DNA of 64,000 nt from JAAXHB01 sp965221635 (GCA_965221635.1 OZ244902.1:1426001-1490000), one strand, 5' to 3'. Shown: positions 8,061 to 17,244, counted from the first letter of the stretch. Notes: generated by a model from the letters alone, not told the origin. Translations and numbers: made by a program.

Positions 8061-9032
8061 ATGGCCCGTTACTTGGTGACCGGCGCGGACGGGTGCCTCG
8101 GGGCGTGGGTCACCAGGATCCTGTTGGATCGTGGAGACGAGGTGACCGCGTTCGACGTGGGCGCCAACGACAGCCGCCACCGGCTCATCGCGGGCCTCGG
8201 CGCTGCCGGCGGGACGTTCCGACCGGACGGGTTCCGGCGGATCACCGGCGACATTCGAGATGGTGCCGAGGTACACGCAGCCTGCGAGGGGATCGACCGG
8301 ATCATTCACCTCGCCGCGCTTCAGGTGCCGGCGTGTCGCGCCGATCCCACGACGGGCGCTGCGATCAACGTGGGTGGCACCGTGAACGTCTTCGAGGCGG
8401 CCCGTTCACACGGCATCGCCTCGGTTACCTACGCGTCGAGCATTGCGGTGTTCGGCACCGCCGATGACTACGCCCAGCCGATCCTGCCGGCCGATGAGCC
8501 GGTGGCGCCGCGCACCCACTACGGGGCCTACAAGGTCGCCAACGAGCACACCGCCGCGGCGTACGCGGCCGAGGGTGGGCCGGCATCGGCGGGTTTGCGG
8601 CCCCACACCGTGTACGGCGCGGGCCGCGATCAGGGCATGACCTCCAAACCGACCGTGGCGATCGCTCACGCCGTGTGTGGGCGCGCCTACCACGTGGACT
8701 ACGGCGGCGCGCTGGACTTCCAGTACGCGCCCGACGTGGCCGCGCAGTTCATCGCCGCGGCCGACCTGCCCACCGGCCAGAACCCACCGCAGGCACTGGT
8801 GCTCAATCTGAGCGGGCACGTGATGGGCGTGGCGGACTTCGTGGGGCGTGTTCGCGCAGTGTTGGGTTTCGACGATCTCGGCGCGTCAGGCGAGTCGCTG
8901 CCCCTGCCCAACGGGATCGAACCCGGCGACACCGCCAAGGTACTCGGCGACTTCACACCCACCGCCGTGGATGAAGCCATCACCGAAACGGCTCGCCTGT
9001 TACGCGCAGCCGAATACGACCCGCTTGGTTGA
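8061..9032 (+). CDS. NAD-dependent epimerase/dehydratase family protein (extended SDR)
   Basis: 323 aa from an ATG. It has the extended-SDR loop TGADGCLG (residues 7-14), acidic AFDVG at the end of strand 2 (NAD preference), DIRD, IHLAAL, YASSIAVFG with the catalytic Ser, and the Tyr/Lys pair in YGAYK. Relatives act on nucleotide sugars, uronates, erythronate and similar polyols. It lies between an SDR and an SMP-30 lactonase gene. A dehydrogenase making a lactone that the next protein opens is an attractive but unproven reading. Confidence 0.88.
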   Translation: MARYLVTGADGCLGAWVTRILLDRGDEVTAFDVGANDSRHRLIAGLGAAGGTFRPDGFRRITGDIRDGAEVHAACEGIDRIIHLAALQVPACRADPTTGAAINVGGTVNVFEAARSHGIASVTYASSIAVFGTADDYAQPILPADEPVAPRTHYGAYKVANEHTAAAYAAEGGPASAGLRPHTVYGAGRDQGMTSKPTVAIAHAVCGRAYHVDYGGALDFQYAPDVAAQFIAAADLPTGQNPPQALVLNLSGHVMGVADFVGRVRAVLGFDDLGASGESLPLPNGIEPGDTAKVLGDFTPTAVDEAITETARLLRAAEYDPLG

Positions 9033-9107
9033 TCAAGCCGACCGAGCAGGGCCGAAGATCTGTCCACCCACCGAACCAACCGAAGATTCACAACAGGAGG
9101 TTGAACA

Positions 9108-10013
9108 ATGACTGTGCGTGCCAACGACGACCGGTTCTGGCAGCTCGTGTCGCCCGATGCCGAATTGGAGGTGATCGGCACCGGCTTCACCTTCACCGAA
9201 GGCCCGATCTGGCATCCCCGTGATCATCACCTGCTGTTCTCGGACATGCCCGCCGATGTGCGCCGCCGATGGCAAGACGGGCAGGTCACCGAGGTGCTGC
9301 GCCCCGCGGACAAGTGCAACGGCATGACCTACGACGCCGATCTCAACTTGTTGGTGTGCGAGCACTGGACTTCCAAGGTGATGCGCGAACGCCCCGACGG
9401 CACCCGCGAAACGGTGGCCTCGCATTTCGAGGGCAAGGAGCTCAACAGCCCCAACGACATCGTGGTGCGCGCCGATGGCTCCATCTACTTCTCGGATCCG
9501 TGGTACGGCCGCATGCCCGGATTCGGCAAGGAACGACCCCGCGATCTCGGCTGGCAGGGCGTGTTCCGGGTGGATCCGTCAGGCGACATTCACCTGGCGG
9601 TGCCGCGTGACATGTTCGATCAGCCCAACGGTTTGTGCTTCTCGCCCGATGAGTCGCTGCTGTACGTGAACGACACCACCCCGGCCCAGGTTCGAGTGTT
9701 CGACGTTGCCGCCGACGGTTCGCTAACCGGTGGCGACGTGTTCCTCGACGGCTTGTCCGACGAGAACGTGCCCGGCGTGCCCGACGGAATGAAATGCGAC
9801 GAGCAAGGCAACATTTGGGTGACCGGCCCTGGTGGGGTGTGGGTGTTCGACTCGTCGGCCAATCATCTCGGCGTCGTCGAGGTGGACGAGGTGGTCGCCA
9901 ACCTTCACTGGGGCGGCGCCGACTTCCACACCTTGTTCCTCGCGGCGTCCACCACGGTGCGCGCCATTCCCACCCTGGTGGGCCCACACGTCGAAACATT
10001 CATGCGGGCCTGA
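9108..10013 (+). CDS. SMP-30/gluconolactonase-family protein
   Basis: 301 aa with an excellent ribosome site (AGGAGGTTGAAC) before the ATG. It is a six-bladed propeller of the SMP-30/regucalcin/lactonase family. The metal ligands are in place: Glu in FTEGPIW (about residue 30), Asn in LNSPNDIVV, Asn in DQPNGLCFS and Asp in GVPDGM. The family opens sugar lactones or related esters with a divalent metal. Its position after two NAD(P)-dependent dehydrogenases suggests it opens a lactone made by one of them. There is no signal peptide, so it is cytoplasmic. Confidence 0.92.
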   Translation: MTVRANDDRFWQLVSPDAELEVIGTGFTFTEGPIWHPRDHHLLFSDMPADVRRRWQDGQVTEVLRPADKCNGMTYDADLNLLVCEHWTSKVMRERPDGTRETVASHFEGKELNSPNDIVVRADGSIYFSDPWYGRMPGFGKERPRDLGWQGVFRVDPSGDIHLAVPRDMFDQPNGLCFSPDESLLYVNDTTPAQVRVFDVAADGSLTGGDVFLDGLSDENVPGVPDGMKCDEQGNIWVTGPGGVWVFDSSANHLGVVEVDEVVANLHWGGADFHTLFLAASTTVRAIPTLVGPHVETFMRA

Positions 10014-10079
10014 GATGACGCGCCGCGCTCGGCGTTTCATCCAAGGCACCAACACCACACCAGCGAACAGGAGGACAAC

Positions 10080-10688
10080 ATGTCACTTGAGCTAGACCCG
10101 GGGCGTTGCGCCCTGATCATCCAGGACATGCAGAACGCATCGATCACCGAGGGGGGCGCTTTCTCCACAGAGGAATCACGCGCCCATCACGCCGAGCAGA
10201 ACCTGGAGGCCAACATCAACCGGCTCGCCGACCGCTGCCGCGAACTGGGCATTCCGGTGATGCACGTGTGGTTCATCGTGGAACCCGGCGCGCCCGGGTT
10301 CAAGGTGAACGCCGGACTCTTCGAAGCGGTGGCGTCCTCTGGCGCTCTCGAGCGGGGAAGCTGGGGCGCGGAGCCCTCCGAGGCAACCGCGCCCAAAGAC
10401 GGCGACTTCATCATCGAGAAAATGCGAATGAGCGCCTTCCACGACAGCCGCCTCGACACCATGCTCAAAGGGCTGGGGCGTGACACGCTGATCTTGTCGG
10501 GGGTGCTCACCAACATGGCCCAGTCCCACACCGCCCGCACCGGCGCCGATCTGGGCTACTACGTGGTGTTCCCCGAGGACGCGTCGGGTTCCTTCGACGC
10601 CGACTGGCACCGCGTGGCGATCGATTACGCCCTGCAGAACGTGTCCACCGTGACCGACACGGACTCGGTTCTCGCCGCACTGGCCTGA
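10080..10688 (+). CDS. Isochorismatase-fold protein lacking the catalytic cysteine
   Basis: 202 aa; AGGAGGACAAC precedes the ATG. The fold of the cysteine-hydrolase/isochorismatase superfamily is clear: Asp in IIQDMQ (about residue 17), Lys in IIEKMRMSAF, and the loop LSGVLTNMAQSHTAR. In amidohydrolase members this last loop is TNxCV with a nucleophilic Cys; here that position is Ala. True isochorismatases also lack Cys (they have Gly), so the protein may be a vinyl-ether hydrolase, a binder or a pseudoenzyme rather than an amidase. It is the last gene of the plus-strand cluster starting at 3131. Confidence 0.87.
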   Translation: MSLELDPGRCALIIQDMQNASITEGGAFSTEESRAHHAEQNLEANINRLADRCRELGIPVMHVWFIVEPGAPGFKVNAGLFEAVASSGALERGSWGAEPSEATAPKDGDFIIEKMRMSAFHDSRLDTMLKGLGRDTLILSGVLTNMAQSHTARTGADLGYYVVFPEDASGSFDADWHRVAIDYALQNVSTVTDTDSVLAALA

Positions 10689-10717
10689 ACCCCGCCGCGG
10701 GCCGCGGCCTTAGGCTT

Positions 10718-11143
10718 GTGGCGGTGCAAACGGCCACAACACGCACAACATCGGACGGGAACGCCGGCGCATCCCCGTCGCAGGCATCCCTGTCGCACGC
10801 ATCCCCGGCGTCGCAGCAGCCGCTCGCCTCCACTTCGTCGGGTGGCGCGGCGAAGTCCACCGAGAGGGTGTTCAGCGTGTCGGTGGTGGTGTCGGGGTTG
10901 CGATGCACGCTCGCCTACGTGATCTTTCCCTGGGTGCTGCCCGCCGCGGGTGTGGCCGGCGGGGTTGGCGCCGGTGTGGGTTTGGCGATCGGGGCGGTGG
11001 CGATCACCTTCAACGTGTTGAGCATTCGCCGTTTCTGGGGCGCCGATCACCGGTTCAAGTGGCCGATCAGTGCCGTGAACTGCGGCGTGATCGTCTTGCT
11101 GTGCATCATGGCCGTCATCGACCTCACCGAAATCCTGCGATGA
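10718..11143 (+). CDS. Small membrane protein with Ala/Ser-rich N-terminus
   Basis: 141 aa from GTG at 10718 (a second GTG at 10724 is possible). The first 50 residues are low-complexity Ser/Ala/Thr-rich and probably disordered. Three hydrophobic helices follow (around LAYVIFPWVLPAAGVAGGV, VGLAIGAVAITFNVLSI and NCGVIVLLCIMAVIDL), with RRFWGADHRFKW between the last two. I do not recognise a named family. The next gene starts 27 bp downstream. Start choice is uncertain. Confidence 0.7.
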   Translation: MAVQTATTRTTSDGNAGASPSQASLSHASPASQQPLASTSSGGAAKSTERVFSVSVVVSGLRCTLAYVIFPWVLPAAGVAGGVGAGVGLAIGAVAITFNVLSIRRFWGADHRFKWPISAVNCGVIVLLCIMAVIDLTEILR

Positions 11144-11169
11144 GGGGCCGCACGGGCAGCGGAGGCTGA

Positions 11170-12369
11170 GTGCGCCTGTTCAGGCGTGACCGCCGCCGAA
11201 CGGTGCCCGCCGAGGTCTCGCAAGTCAGCACCGCTTGGCTCACCCAAGTGATGACCGACGCGGGCGCGTTGGCGCCCACGGCTCGGGTGGCGTCCTACAC
11301 GGCGGAGCCCCTCGACGATCGAGACGCATCCACCGGCTGGCAGCGAACCCGCTTGCGGCTCACGCACGACCCGGCGGACGCCGGCCCGCCGTCGGTGATA
11401 GCGAAGTTGGCGTCGGCCGATCCGCTGGTGTGCGCGGCGATGGAGGCACACGACTCCTACCGCCGAGAGATCTTCTTCCACCGGGACTTGGCGCCGCTGA
11501 TCCAAATCCGCATTCCCGATCACCTGGGAAGCGACATCGAGCAGTCCGATGGCGCAGACCGGTCGGGCCCGGTCGGGCCGTTCGGTCACCTGCCGGCGCG
11601 CCTGCAGATCGCGTTGGCGCCCGAGAATCCGAACGTGCCTCAGCCCACGGGTGCCGGTTGCGCGGTGCTGTTGGAAGACCTCGGCGACGACGCCGTGACC
11701 TACGACGCCGAGCATCCACCGCCGGTTGAGCTGATCAGGGTGGGTTTGGACACATTGGCGCACCTTCACGGGGCGTTCTGGCATCGGCGCGACACCCTCG
11801 AAGGGCACCCCGCGCTCGGCCGGTTGTTCACCCGGTCGCCGGAGCTGCTGGCCCCCGAGTTGCGAATGCGCACCTTCGAACTGGCCCGCCAGCGTTGGGC
11901 GGCGTGGTCAAGCCCTGCGGACACCGTGGCGATGCTGATGGCCGCGTCGAGCCTGGTGGCCGACGTGGAGCTGGTGAACACGCCCATGACCCTGCTGCAC
12001 GGCGAGCCGCATTCGCAGAACCTGGTTTACTCGGCGTCCGAGTCGCAGCCCCCCGCGCTGATCGGGTGGCACACGGCGGCGTTCGGCCATCCGGGCTGGG
12101 ATGTGGCCTTTCTTCTCGGCACCAGCCTGCACGCCGACGAAGCCGCCGCGGCGGGTGAACTGATCGGCGACTACCACCGCATCCTCGTGGATCTCGACTG
12201 CCCGATCAGCGAGTCCGAACTTCGTGCCGGTGTGCGGGCCGCCCTGCGAGTGCAGCTGTTGCAAAACGTGCTGGGCGTGCGGGCAACGCCCAATCCGCCC
12301 ACCCCCGACACCACCACCCCCTACGACTGGTGGACTCCCCGGGTGCTGGCCCTGCTGCGAACCCGTTGA
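11170..12369 (+). CDS. Kinase-fold phosphotransferase (APH/EcKL-like) with altered metal site
   Basis: 399 aa from GTG, with CGGAGGCTGA upstream. The C-terminal lobe shows the aminoglycoside-phosphotransferase pattern: the catalytic loop LLHGEPHSQN (about residues 275-284; Glu replaces the usual Asp, as in some APH relatives), then ALIGWHTAAFGHPGWDVA, where family members normally have IDW with the Mg-binding Asp. Here Asp is Gly. The N-lobe has VIAKLA with the presumptive ATP-binding Lys. Many actinobacterial homologues are annotated as generic phosphotransferases near acyl-CoA genes. The missing Asp raises doubt about kinase activity. No resistance role should be assumed. Confidence 0.8.
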   Translation: MRLFRRDRRRTVPAEVSQVSTAWLTQVMTDAGALAPTARVASYTAEPLDDRDASTGWQRTRLRLTHDPADAGPPSVIAKLASADPLVCAAMEAHDSYRREIFFHRDLAPLIQIRIPDHLGSDIEQSDGADRSGPVGPFGHLPARLQIALAPENPNVPQPTGAGCAVLLEDLGDDAVTYDAEHPPPVELIRVGLDTLAHLHGAFWHRRDTLEGHPALGRLFTRSPELLAPELRMRTFELARQRWAAWSSPADTVAMLMAASSLVADVELVNTPMTLLHGEPHSQNLVYSASESQPPALIGWHTAAFGHPGWDVAFLLGTSLHADEAAAAGELIGDYHRILVDLDCPISESELRAGVRAALRVQLLQNVLGVRATPNPPTPDTTTPYDWWTPRVLALLRTR

Positions 12370-12546
12370 GGCCGCCGACTAGCGCCTCGGCCCGGTAGCC
12401 GACCTGCTGGTGGCTGCGTGGGGGTTGCTGACCGCGATCCAGAAGTGGCATTCCGCCACGCCGCCGACGTTCGGATCGCACGGTGGCGGGGAGGTTGAGT
12501 GGTGGTGGGTCGGTGAGCGCCGGCGCCTCGCGGGCAGAATGAGCAG

Positions 12547-14817
12547 GTGAGCGTGATCGGGGACTTCTCAAAGGTCGACCTGTTCGACCCCCAACCCCAA
12601 CCCCTCCCAGGCGAGGTCGCCACGGGTACGCCTGAGGCCGACATCACCGCCGACGCGCAACCGGAAGGTTTCGAGACGGCCGAGGGCATCGTGATCACGC
12701 CCATGGCCCACGCGGCTGACATTGCCGACGCCGACTTCGCCACGAGCTACCCGGGGCTGCCGCCATTCGTGCGAGGGCCTTACCCCACGATGTACGTGAC
12801 CAGGCCCTGGACGATCCGCCAGTACGCAGGATTCTCAACCGCGGAGGAATCCAACGCCTTCTACCGGCGCAACCTCGCCGCGGGCCAGATGGGCCTGTCG
12901 GTGGCGTTCGATCTGCCCACCCATCGCGGCTACGACTCGGACAACCCTCGGGTGGCAGGCGACGTGGGCATGGCGGGGGTGGCGATCGACTCGATCAAGG
13001 ACATGCGCGTCCTCTTTGACGGCATTCCCCTTGATCGCATGACCGTGTCGATGACCATGAACGGCGCTGTGCTGCCGGTGCTGGCGCTGTACGTGGTGGC
13101 CGCCGAAGAACAAGGAGTACCCACCGAACAGCTCGCGGGAACCATCCAGAACGACATTCTCAAGGAGTTCATGGTTCGCAACACGTTCATCTACCCGCCA
13201 GAGCCGTCCATGCGGATCGTGTCGGACATCATCGCCTACTGCAGCGAGCGGATGCCCCGCTTCAACCCGATCTCGATCTCGGGATACCACATGCAGGAAG
13301 CCGGCGCCACCCTCGACCTGGAGCTGGCCTACACCCTCGCGGATGGGCTCGAATACGTGCGCGCCGGGCTCGCCGCGGGGCTGCACATCGACGAGTTCGG
13401 GCCAAGGCTCAGCTTCTTTTGGTGCATCGGCATGAACTACTTCTCCGAGATCGCCAAACTGCGAGCGGCCCGCCTGTTGTGGGCGCGGTTGATGAGCCAG
13501 TTCGAGCCTTCGGATCCCAACTCGTTGCGGTTGCGGGCCCACAGCCAGACGAGTGGCTGGAGCCTCACCGCTCAGGATCCCTACAACAACGTGATCCGCA
13601 CCTGCGTGGAGGCAATGGCCGCCACCCAGGGTCACACCCAGTCGTTGCACACCAACGCGTTCGACGAGGCGCTGGCGTTGCCGTCGGATTTCTCGGCCGG
13701 GATCGCCCGCGACACGCAACTGTTCCTGCAACACGAATCGGGCACCACCCGCACCGTTGACCCGTGGGGTGGCAGCTACCACACCGAACGGCTCACCAAG
13801 CTGATCGCCGAGCGGGCATGGGAACACATCCGCGAGGTGGAGGACATGGGCGGAATGGCCGCGGCCATCTCCGAGGGCTTGCCGAAGCTGCGAATCGAAC
13901 AAGCCGCGGCGCGGGCTCAGGCTCGCATCGATTCGGGCCGCCAGATCGTGGTTGGGGTGAACAAGTACCGGGTGAACGACAACGCCGCCGGGGAGGAAGC
14001 CGCCGGCGATGGGGCGGCGTCCGGGTTCGACGTGCGCCGCATCGACAATGCGCAGGTGCTCCGCCGGCAGGTGGCGCGGCTGGGTGAGCTTCGGGCCGAA
14101 CGCGACGCCGACGCCTGGCGTGCCGCCCTGGATCGTCTCACCCACACCGCTCGCAGCGGCGAGGGCAACCTGTTGGAGGGTTCGATCGCGGCGGCGCGTG
14201 CGGGCGCCACCGTGGGCGAGATCAGCGACGCGCTCGAAGTGGTCTACGGTCGGCACGTGGCAGAGATCCGTGCCGTGCAGGGCGTTTACCGCGACGAAGC
14301 CGCCATGGGCCGGCGGGCCGGGTTGTCCCAACAAGCATCCGGCGATGAGCAGGCGGGTCCGCAGCGGCGTGATCCAGTGGCCGCGGCCCGGGCCGCCACC
14401 GACGACTTCGCTCACCGTCACGGGCGCAGGCCACGCATTTTGGTGGCCAAGGTGGGCCAGGACGGACACGACCGGGGTCAGAAGGTGATCGCCACCGCGT
14501 TCGCCGATCTCGGCTTCGACGTGGACGTGGGCCCGCTGTTCGCCACCCCTCAGGAAGTGGCCCGCCAAGCCACCGAGGCCGACGTTCACGTGGTGGGGGT
14601 GTCTTCGCTGGCGGCGGGGCATCTCAGCTTGGTGCCTCAACTCCAGGAAGAACTCCGGCAGTGTGGCCGGGCCGACATTGGTGTGGTGGTGGGAGGGGTG
14701 ATCCCCGACGAGGACGCCTCCGAGCTGATCGCGGCCGGGGTGCTCGCCGTGTACCCGCCCGGCACGGTGATCCCCGAAGCCGCCATCGACCTCATCGCCC
14801 GCCTGTCGCACAACTAA
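12547..14817 (+). CDS. Methylmalonyl-CoA mutase, single-chain type
   Basis: 756 aa from GTG. The N-terminal TIM-barrel catalytic domain (about residues 70-580) has VTRPWTIRQYAGFST, the substrate-channel region around AFDLPTHRGYDSD and NPISISGYHMQEAGAT. The C-terminal cobalamin domain (about 625-750) has KVGQDGHDRGQ, with the B12-ligating His641 of the DxHxxG motif. It interconverts methylmalonyl-CoA and succinyl-CoA, linking odd-chain and branched-chain breakdown to the TCA cycle. Two low-complexity Ala/Gly-rich linkers (near residues 480-495 and 595-620) are longer than usual. No small-subunit (mutA) gene is nearby. The GTPase partner is encoded convergently at 15010-15999. Confidence 0.95.
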   Translation: MSVIGDFSKVDLFDPQPQPLPGEVATGTPEADITADAQPEGFETAEGIVITPMAHAADIADADFATSYPGLPPFVRGPYPTMYVTRPWTIRQYAGFSTAEESNAFYRRNLAAGQMGLSVAFDLPTHRGYDSDNPRVAGDVGMAGVAIDSIKDMRVLFDGIPLDRMTVSMTMNGAVLPVLALYVVAAEEQGVPTEQLAGTIQNDILKEFMVRNTFIYPPEPSMRIVSDIIAYCSERMPRFNPISISGYHMQEAGATLDLELAYTLADGLEYVRAGLAAGLHIDEFGPRLSFFWCIGMNYFSEIAKLRAARLLWARLMSQFEPSDPNSLRLRAHSQTSGWSLTAQDPYNNVIRTCVEAMAATQGHTQSLHTNAFDEALALPSDFSAGIARDTQLFLQHESGTTRTVDPWGGSYHTERLTKLIAERAWEHIREVEDMGGMAAAISEGLPKLRIEQAAARAQARIDSGRQIVVGVNKYRVNDNAAGEEAAGDGAASGFDVRRIDNAQVLRRQVARLGELRAERDADAWRAALDRLTHTARSGEGNLLEGSIAAARAGATVGEISDALEVVYGRHVAEIRAVQGVYRDEAAMGRRAGLSQQASGDEQAGPQRRDPVAAARAATDDFAHRHGRRPRILVAKVGQDGHDRGQKVIATAFADLGFDVDVGPLFATPQEVARQATEADVHVVGVSSLAAGHLSLVPQLQEELRQCGRADIGVVVGGVIPDEDASELIAAGVLAVYPPGTVIPEAAIDLIARLSHN

Positions 14818-15009
14818 CCCGGCCCAGGCGCAGCGGGTGCCGCCAGGTCGGGCCACCCCGGCGGTTGTTGCCACTTCTCGGGGCGCAGGGATGCCAGGCC
14901 CCCACTGCTGCTCCGAGCGCGCGAGAGGTCGGTCACAGTCCCCTCCAGAGGCCCGCGAGCGGTCCGGCTCCTGCCGGCGAGTGATGCCTCTTCGTGTGTT
15001 TGGGGGCGG

Positions 15010-15999
15010 TTACTGGTTGAAGTTTGCGAGGAGTTCGTCGACGGCTGTTTCGGGGGTGATTGTCCCCGCGAGCACCTCGGCTTCGAGTTGAGGACGACGG
15101 CCCGCCACCTCGGCGCTCGCGTCGAGGCGTTCCAGGAGTCGTTGCTCGAGCAGAGAGCGCATCGCCTGGCCGAGCCCCTCTGCACGACGCCGCTCGAAGC
15201 TTCCGTCGCTCTTGGCCACCGCCAGGTGTTGCACCACTGCCTGCCACAAGTCGTCGATGCCCTGGCCCTCCAGGGCGGACACCACCAACACCGGGATCTG
15301 GCGGGCATGCGCGGTGGGGTTGAGCATCGGCAACGCTCGACGCAGTTCGGCGGCCGCGAGTTCGCATCCTCGTCGGCGTTGCCCGTCGGCCTTGTTCACC
15401 GCGATCACGTCTGCCAGCTCCAACAGGCCTCGTTTGATTGCCTGCAACTCGTCGCCCGCGCCGGGCAGCATCACCACACAAAAGCAGTCCACCATGGCGT
15501 GAACCGCGGCCTCGGACTGGCCCACTCCCACGGTTTCCACAAGGATCACGTCGTGGCCCGCGGCCTCCAGCACCATCATCGCGGCCCGTGTGGTGGCGGT
15601 GGCCCCGCCGAGGGTGCCCGCCGAGGGCGACGCTCGCACAAAAGCCGAAGGATCGTTGGCGAGGCGGTTCATGCGTGTCTTGTCACCCAGGATCGACCCG
15701 CCCGAGCGTGGGCTTGTGGGATCCACCGCCAGCACCCCCACACGGTGCCCGCGGCCCACGAGCGTCGCCCCCAAGCAGTCGATGAGGGTGGATTTGCCCG
15801 CGCCGGGCACACCGGTGATGCCCACACGAACAGCGTCGCCGGTGTGGGGCGCCAACAGTTCGCCCAGGCGCCGAGCGGCGGCGCGGTCTGTTTCGCGTGT
15901 GGATTCCATCAGGGTGAGCGCCCGTCCCAGCGCCGTGCGATCCCCTTCCAGAACGCCCAGGCTCAGCGAATCCACATCGGTGGTCACCGCCTGCACCAA
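15010..15999 (-). CDS. meaB: MeaB/ArgK-type GTPase, methylmalonyl-CoA mutase chaperone
   Basis: 329 aa from GTG at 15999. It has the G3E P-loop GVPGAGKS (residues 63-70), LAVDPTSPRSGGSILGDKTRM (switch region), the ETVGVGQSE motif and NKAD for guanine recognition. MeaB-type G proteins load and protect the cobalamin of methylmalonyl-CoA mutase. The mutase gene is the convergent neighbour, ending 192 bp away, which supports the assignment. The C-terminal dimerisation arm is present (about residues 265-329). Confidence 0.95.
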   Translation of the reverse strand: MVQAVTTDVDSLSLGVLEGDRTALGRALTLMESTRETDRAAARRLGELLAPHTGDAVRVGITGVPGAGKSTLIDCLGATLVGRGHRVGVLAVDPTSPRSGGSILGDKTRMNRLANDPSAFVRASPSAGTLGGATATTRAAMMVLEAAGHDVILVETVGVGQSEAAVHAMVDCFCVVMLPGAGDELQAIKRGLLELADVIAVNKADGQRRRGCELAAAELRRALPMLNPTAHARQIPVLVVSALEGQGIDDLWQAVVQHLAVAKSDGSFERRRAEGLGQAMRSLLEQRLLERLDASAEVAGRRPQLEAEVLAGTITPETAVDELLANFNQ

Positions 16000-16161
16000 A
16001 CGCTGCGATGGCGGCTCTTCAGCATCACTTGCCCGCGGCGCCGGCCCGCCGTGGAATGCGTGGCGGCCCGGCCCAATGGCAGCAGTGCCGGTTGAATCAT
16101 GCCCGTCATCGGGTGGCGCAAGAGTCGCTTGGTGGCGGCCCGGCCCTGGCGGCAGGGTCGC

Positions 16162-16944
16162 CTAGTTGGCGCGCAGGGTGAGATGCTCACGATCGGTGAT
16201 CGTGTAACGGCGGTTCTGCTGGGTGATCCAGCCGAGCTTCACGAAGGTGGCGATGGCCTTGTTTACCCGCTCGCGGCTTGCGCCCACCATCGAGGCCAGT
16301 TCCTCCTGGGTGACGGGCAGGTCGAAAGTGTCGGCGCCGTCGGCCAGTTCCAGCAGACGTTTGGCGGTGCGACCCATCACGTCCAAGAACACCGCGTCGG
16401 CAAGGGCCTGATCCATCGAGCGGAGCCGCCGACCGAGCAGCCGCACCGCGCTCCACAAGGCGTTGGGGTTGTTTTCGTAGATGGCCCGCAGCGGTTCGTA
16501 GGACACTGCCAGCACGGTGGACGTTTCCAGCGTGCGGGCCTGGGCGGAGCGGTCGAAGCCGTCGAGGAAGCCCATCTCGCCGAACAGTTCTCCTGGACCC
16601 ATCAGCGCCACCAGCGATTCGCGTCCGTCGAAGGCGGTGTTGGCGATCGCCACCAGGCCGGTCACCACCACGAACAGCTCAGCGGGGGTGTCACCCTCGG
16701 AGAACAGCACGTGATTGCGGGGCACTCCCCGAAGCTCCCCCGAAGCGGCGATCCGGTCGAGTTCGGCATCGTCGAGTTCGCCGAACAGCAGCGTGGATCG
16801 AAGGATCGCCCGCAACGAAGCCGCGTCGGTGTAGTAGCGCGGCGCCGAACCGGCAGCCCCGTCGTGGCAGGACCCGGCTTGGGCCGTCTCGTCGCGGCCC
16901 GCTCCGTGTGGTGTCTCGCTGTGTGTGCTGCTTGTGTCGCTCAT
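16162..16944 (-). CDS. Crp/Fnr-family transcriptional regulator
   Basis: 260 aa from the ATG at 16944. The frame stays open upstream, but that part is Pro/Arg-rich low-complexity sequence lying in the intergenic repeats, so I exclude it. Residues 1-35 are Ser/Thr-rich and probably disordered. Then comes a cyclic-nucleotide-binding barrel (about 40-155, with SEGDTPAELFVVVTG and the phosphate-binding-cassette-like MGPGELFGEMGFLDG), a long dimer helix, and a winged helix with VTQEELASMVGASRERVNKAI. The cassette keeps Gly-Glu but replaces the usual RSA. It is divergent from ispDF across a repeat-bearing gap. Confidence 0.92.
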   Translation of the reverse strand: MSDTSSTHSETPHGAGRDETAQAGSCHDGAAGSAPRYYTDAASLRAILRSTLLFGELDDAELDRIAASGELRGVPRNHVLFSEGDTPAELFVVVTGLVAIANTAFDGRESLVALMGPGELFGEMGFLDGFDRSAQARTLETSTVLAVSYEPLRAIYENNPNALWSAVRLLGRRLRSMDQALADAVFLDVMGRTAKRLLELADGADTFDLPVTQEELASMVGASRERVNKAIATFVKLGWITQQNRRYTITDREHLTLRAN

Positions 16945-17244
16945 GGTCTGCTCGTCGGCCTTCGGGCCGGTTCGTGGTATCGGCGTGGGTTCGGGGTGGA
17001 ACGAGGTGTCTGTTCCGCTTGTGTCAGTTGGCAGTGTCGGTTGCCGGTGCGGATTGGCGGTGCGGATTGGCGGTGGGGATTGCGGGTTGCGCGCGCAGTG
17101 GGGTGTCTTGGTGGCGACGGGGCCTTGCGGACGCGTCCTGGGGCTGGGCCTGGGGGAACGAGGCGTGTCGTGTTGGCGGGGGAACTCGGGACGGCGCCGC
17201 TGCGCGAGGTTGGCCCACCCACGGCGCCGGCCCACACTAGTTGG
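16945..17244. other. Divergent intergenic region with short repeats, 300 bp
   Basis: This G/T-rich stretch separates the leftward Crp-like gene from the rightward ispDF gene. It holds a 13-bp tandem repeat (17046-17083) and no gene I can support; the open frames across it are Arg/Pro-rich translations of low-complexity DNA. It should contain both promoters, but I cannot pick reliable -35/-10 boxes or a symmetrical Crp-type operator. Confidence 0.5.
17046..17083. repeat. 13-bp tandem repeat GGTGCGGATTGGC, about three copies
   Basis: Two exact copies (17046-17058, 17059-17071) are followed by a degenerate third (GGTGGGGATTGC). The array lies midway between the divergent crp-like and ispDF starts, where operator or promoter DNA is expected. 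It is purine-rich on the plus strand and could be a slippage product. Confidence 0.8.

Noticed and set aside
11170..12369. Aminoglycoside resistance gene
   Set aside because: Only the kinase fold is shared. The metal Asp is missing, and such proteins are abundant in actinobacteria with other or unknown roles.
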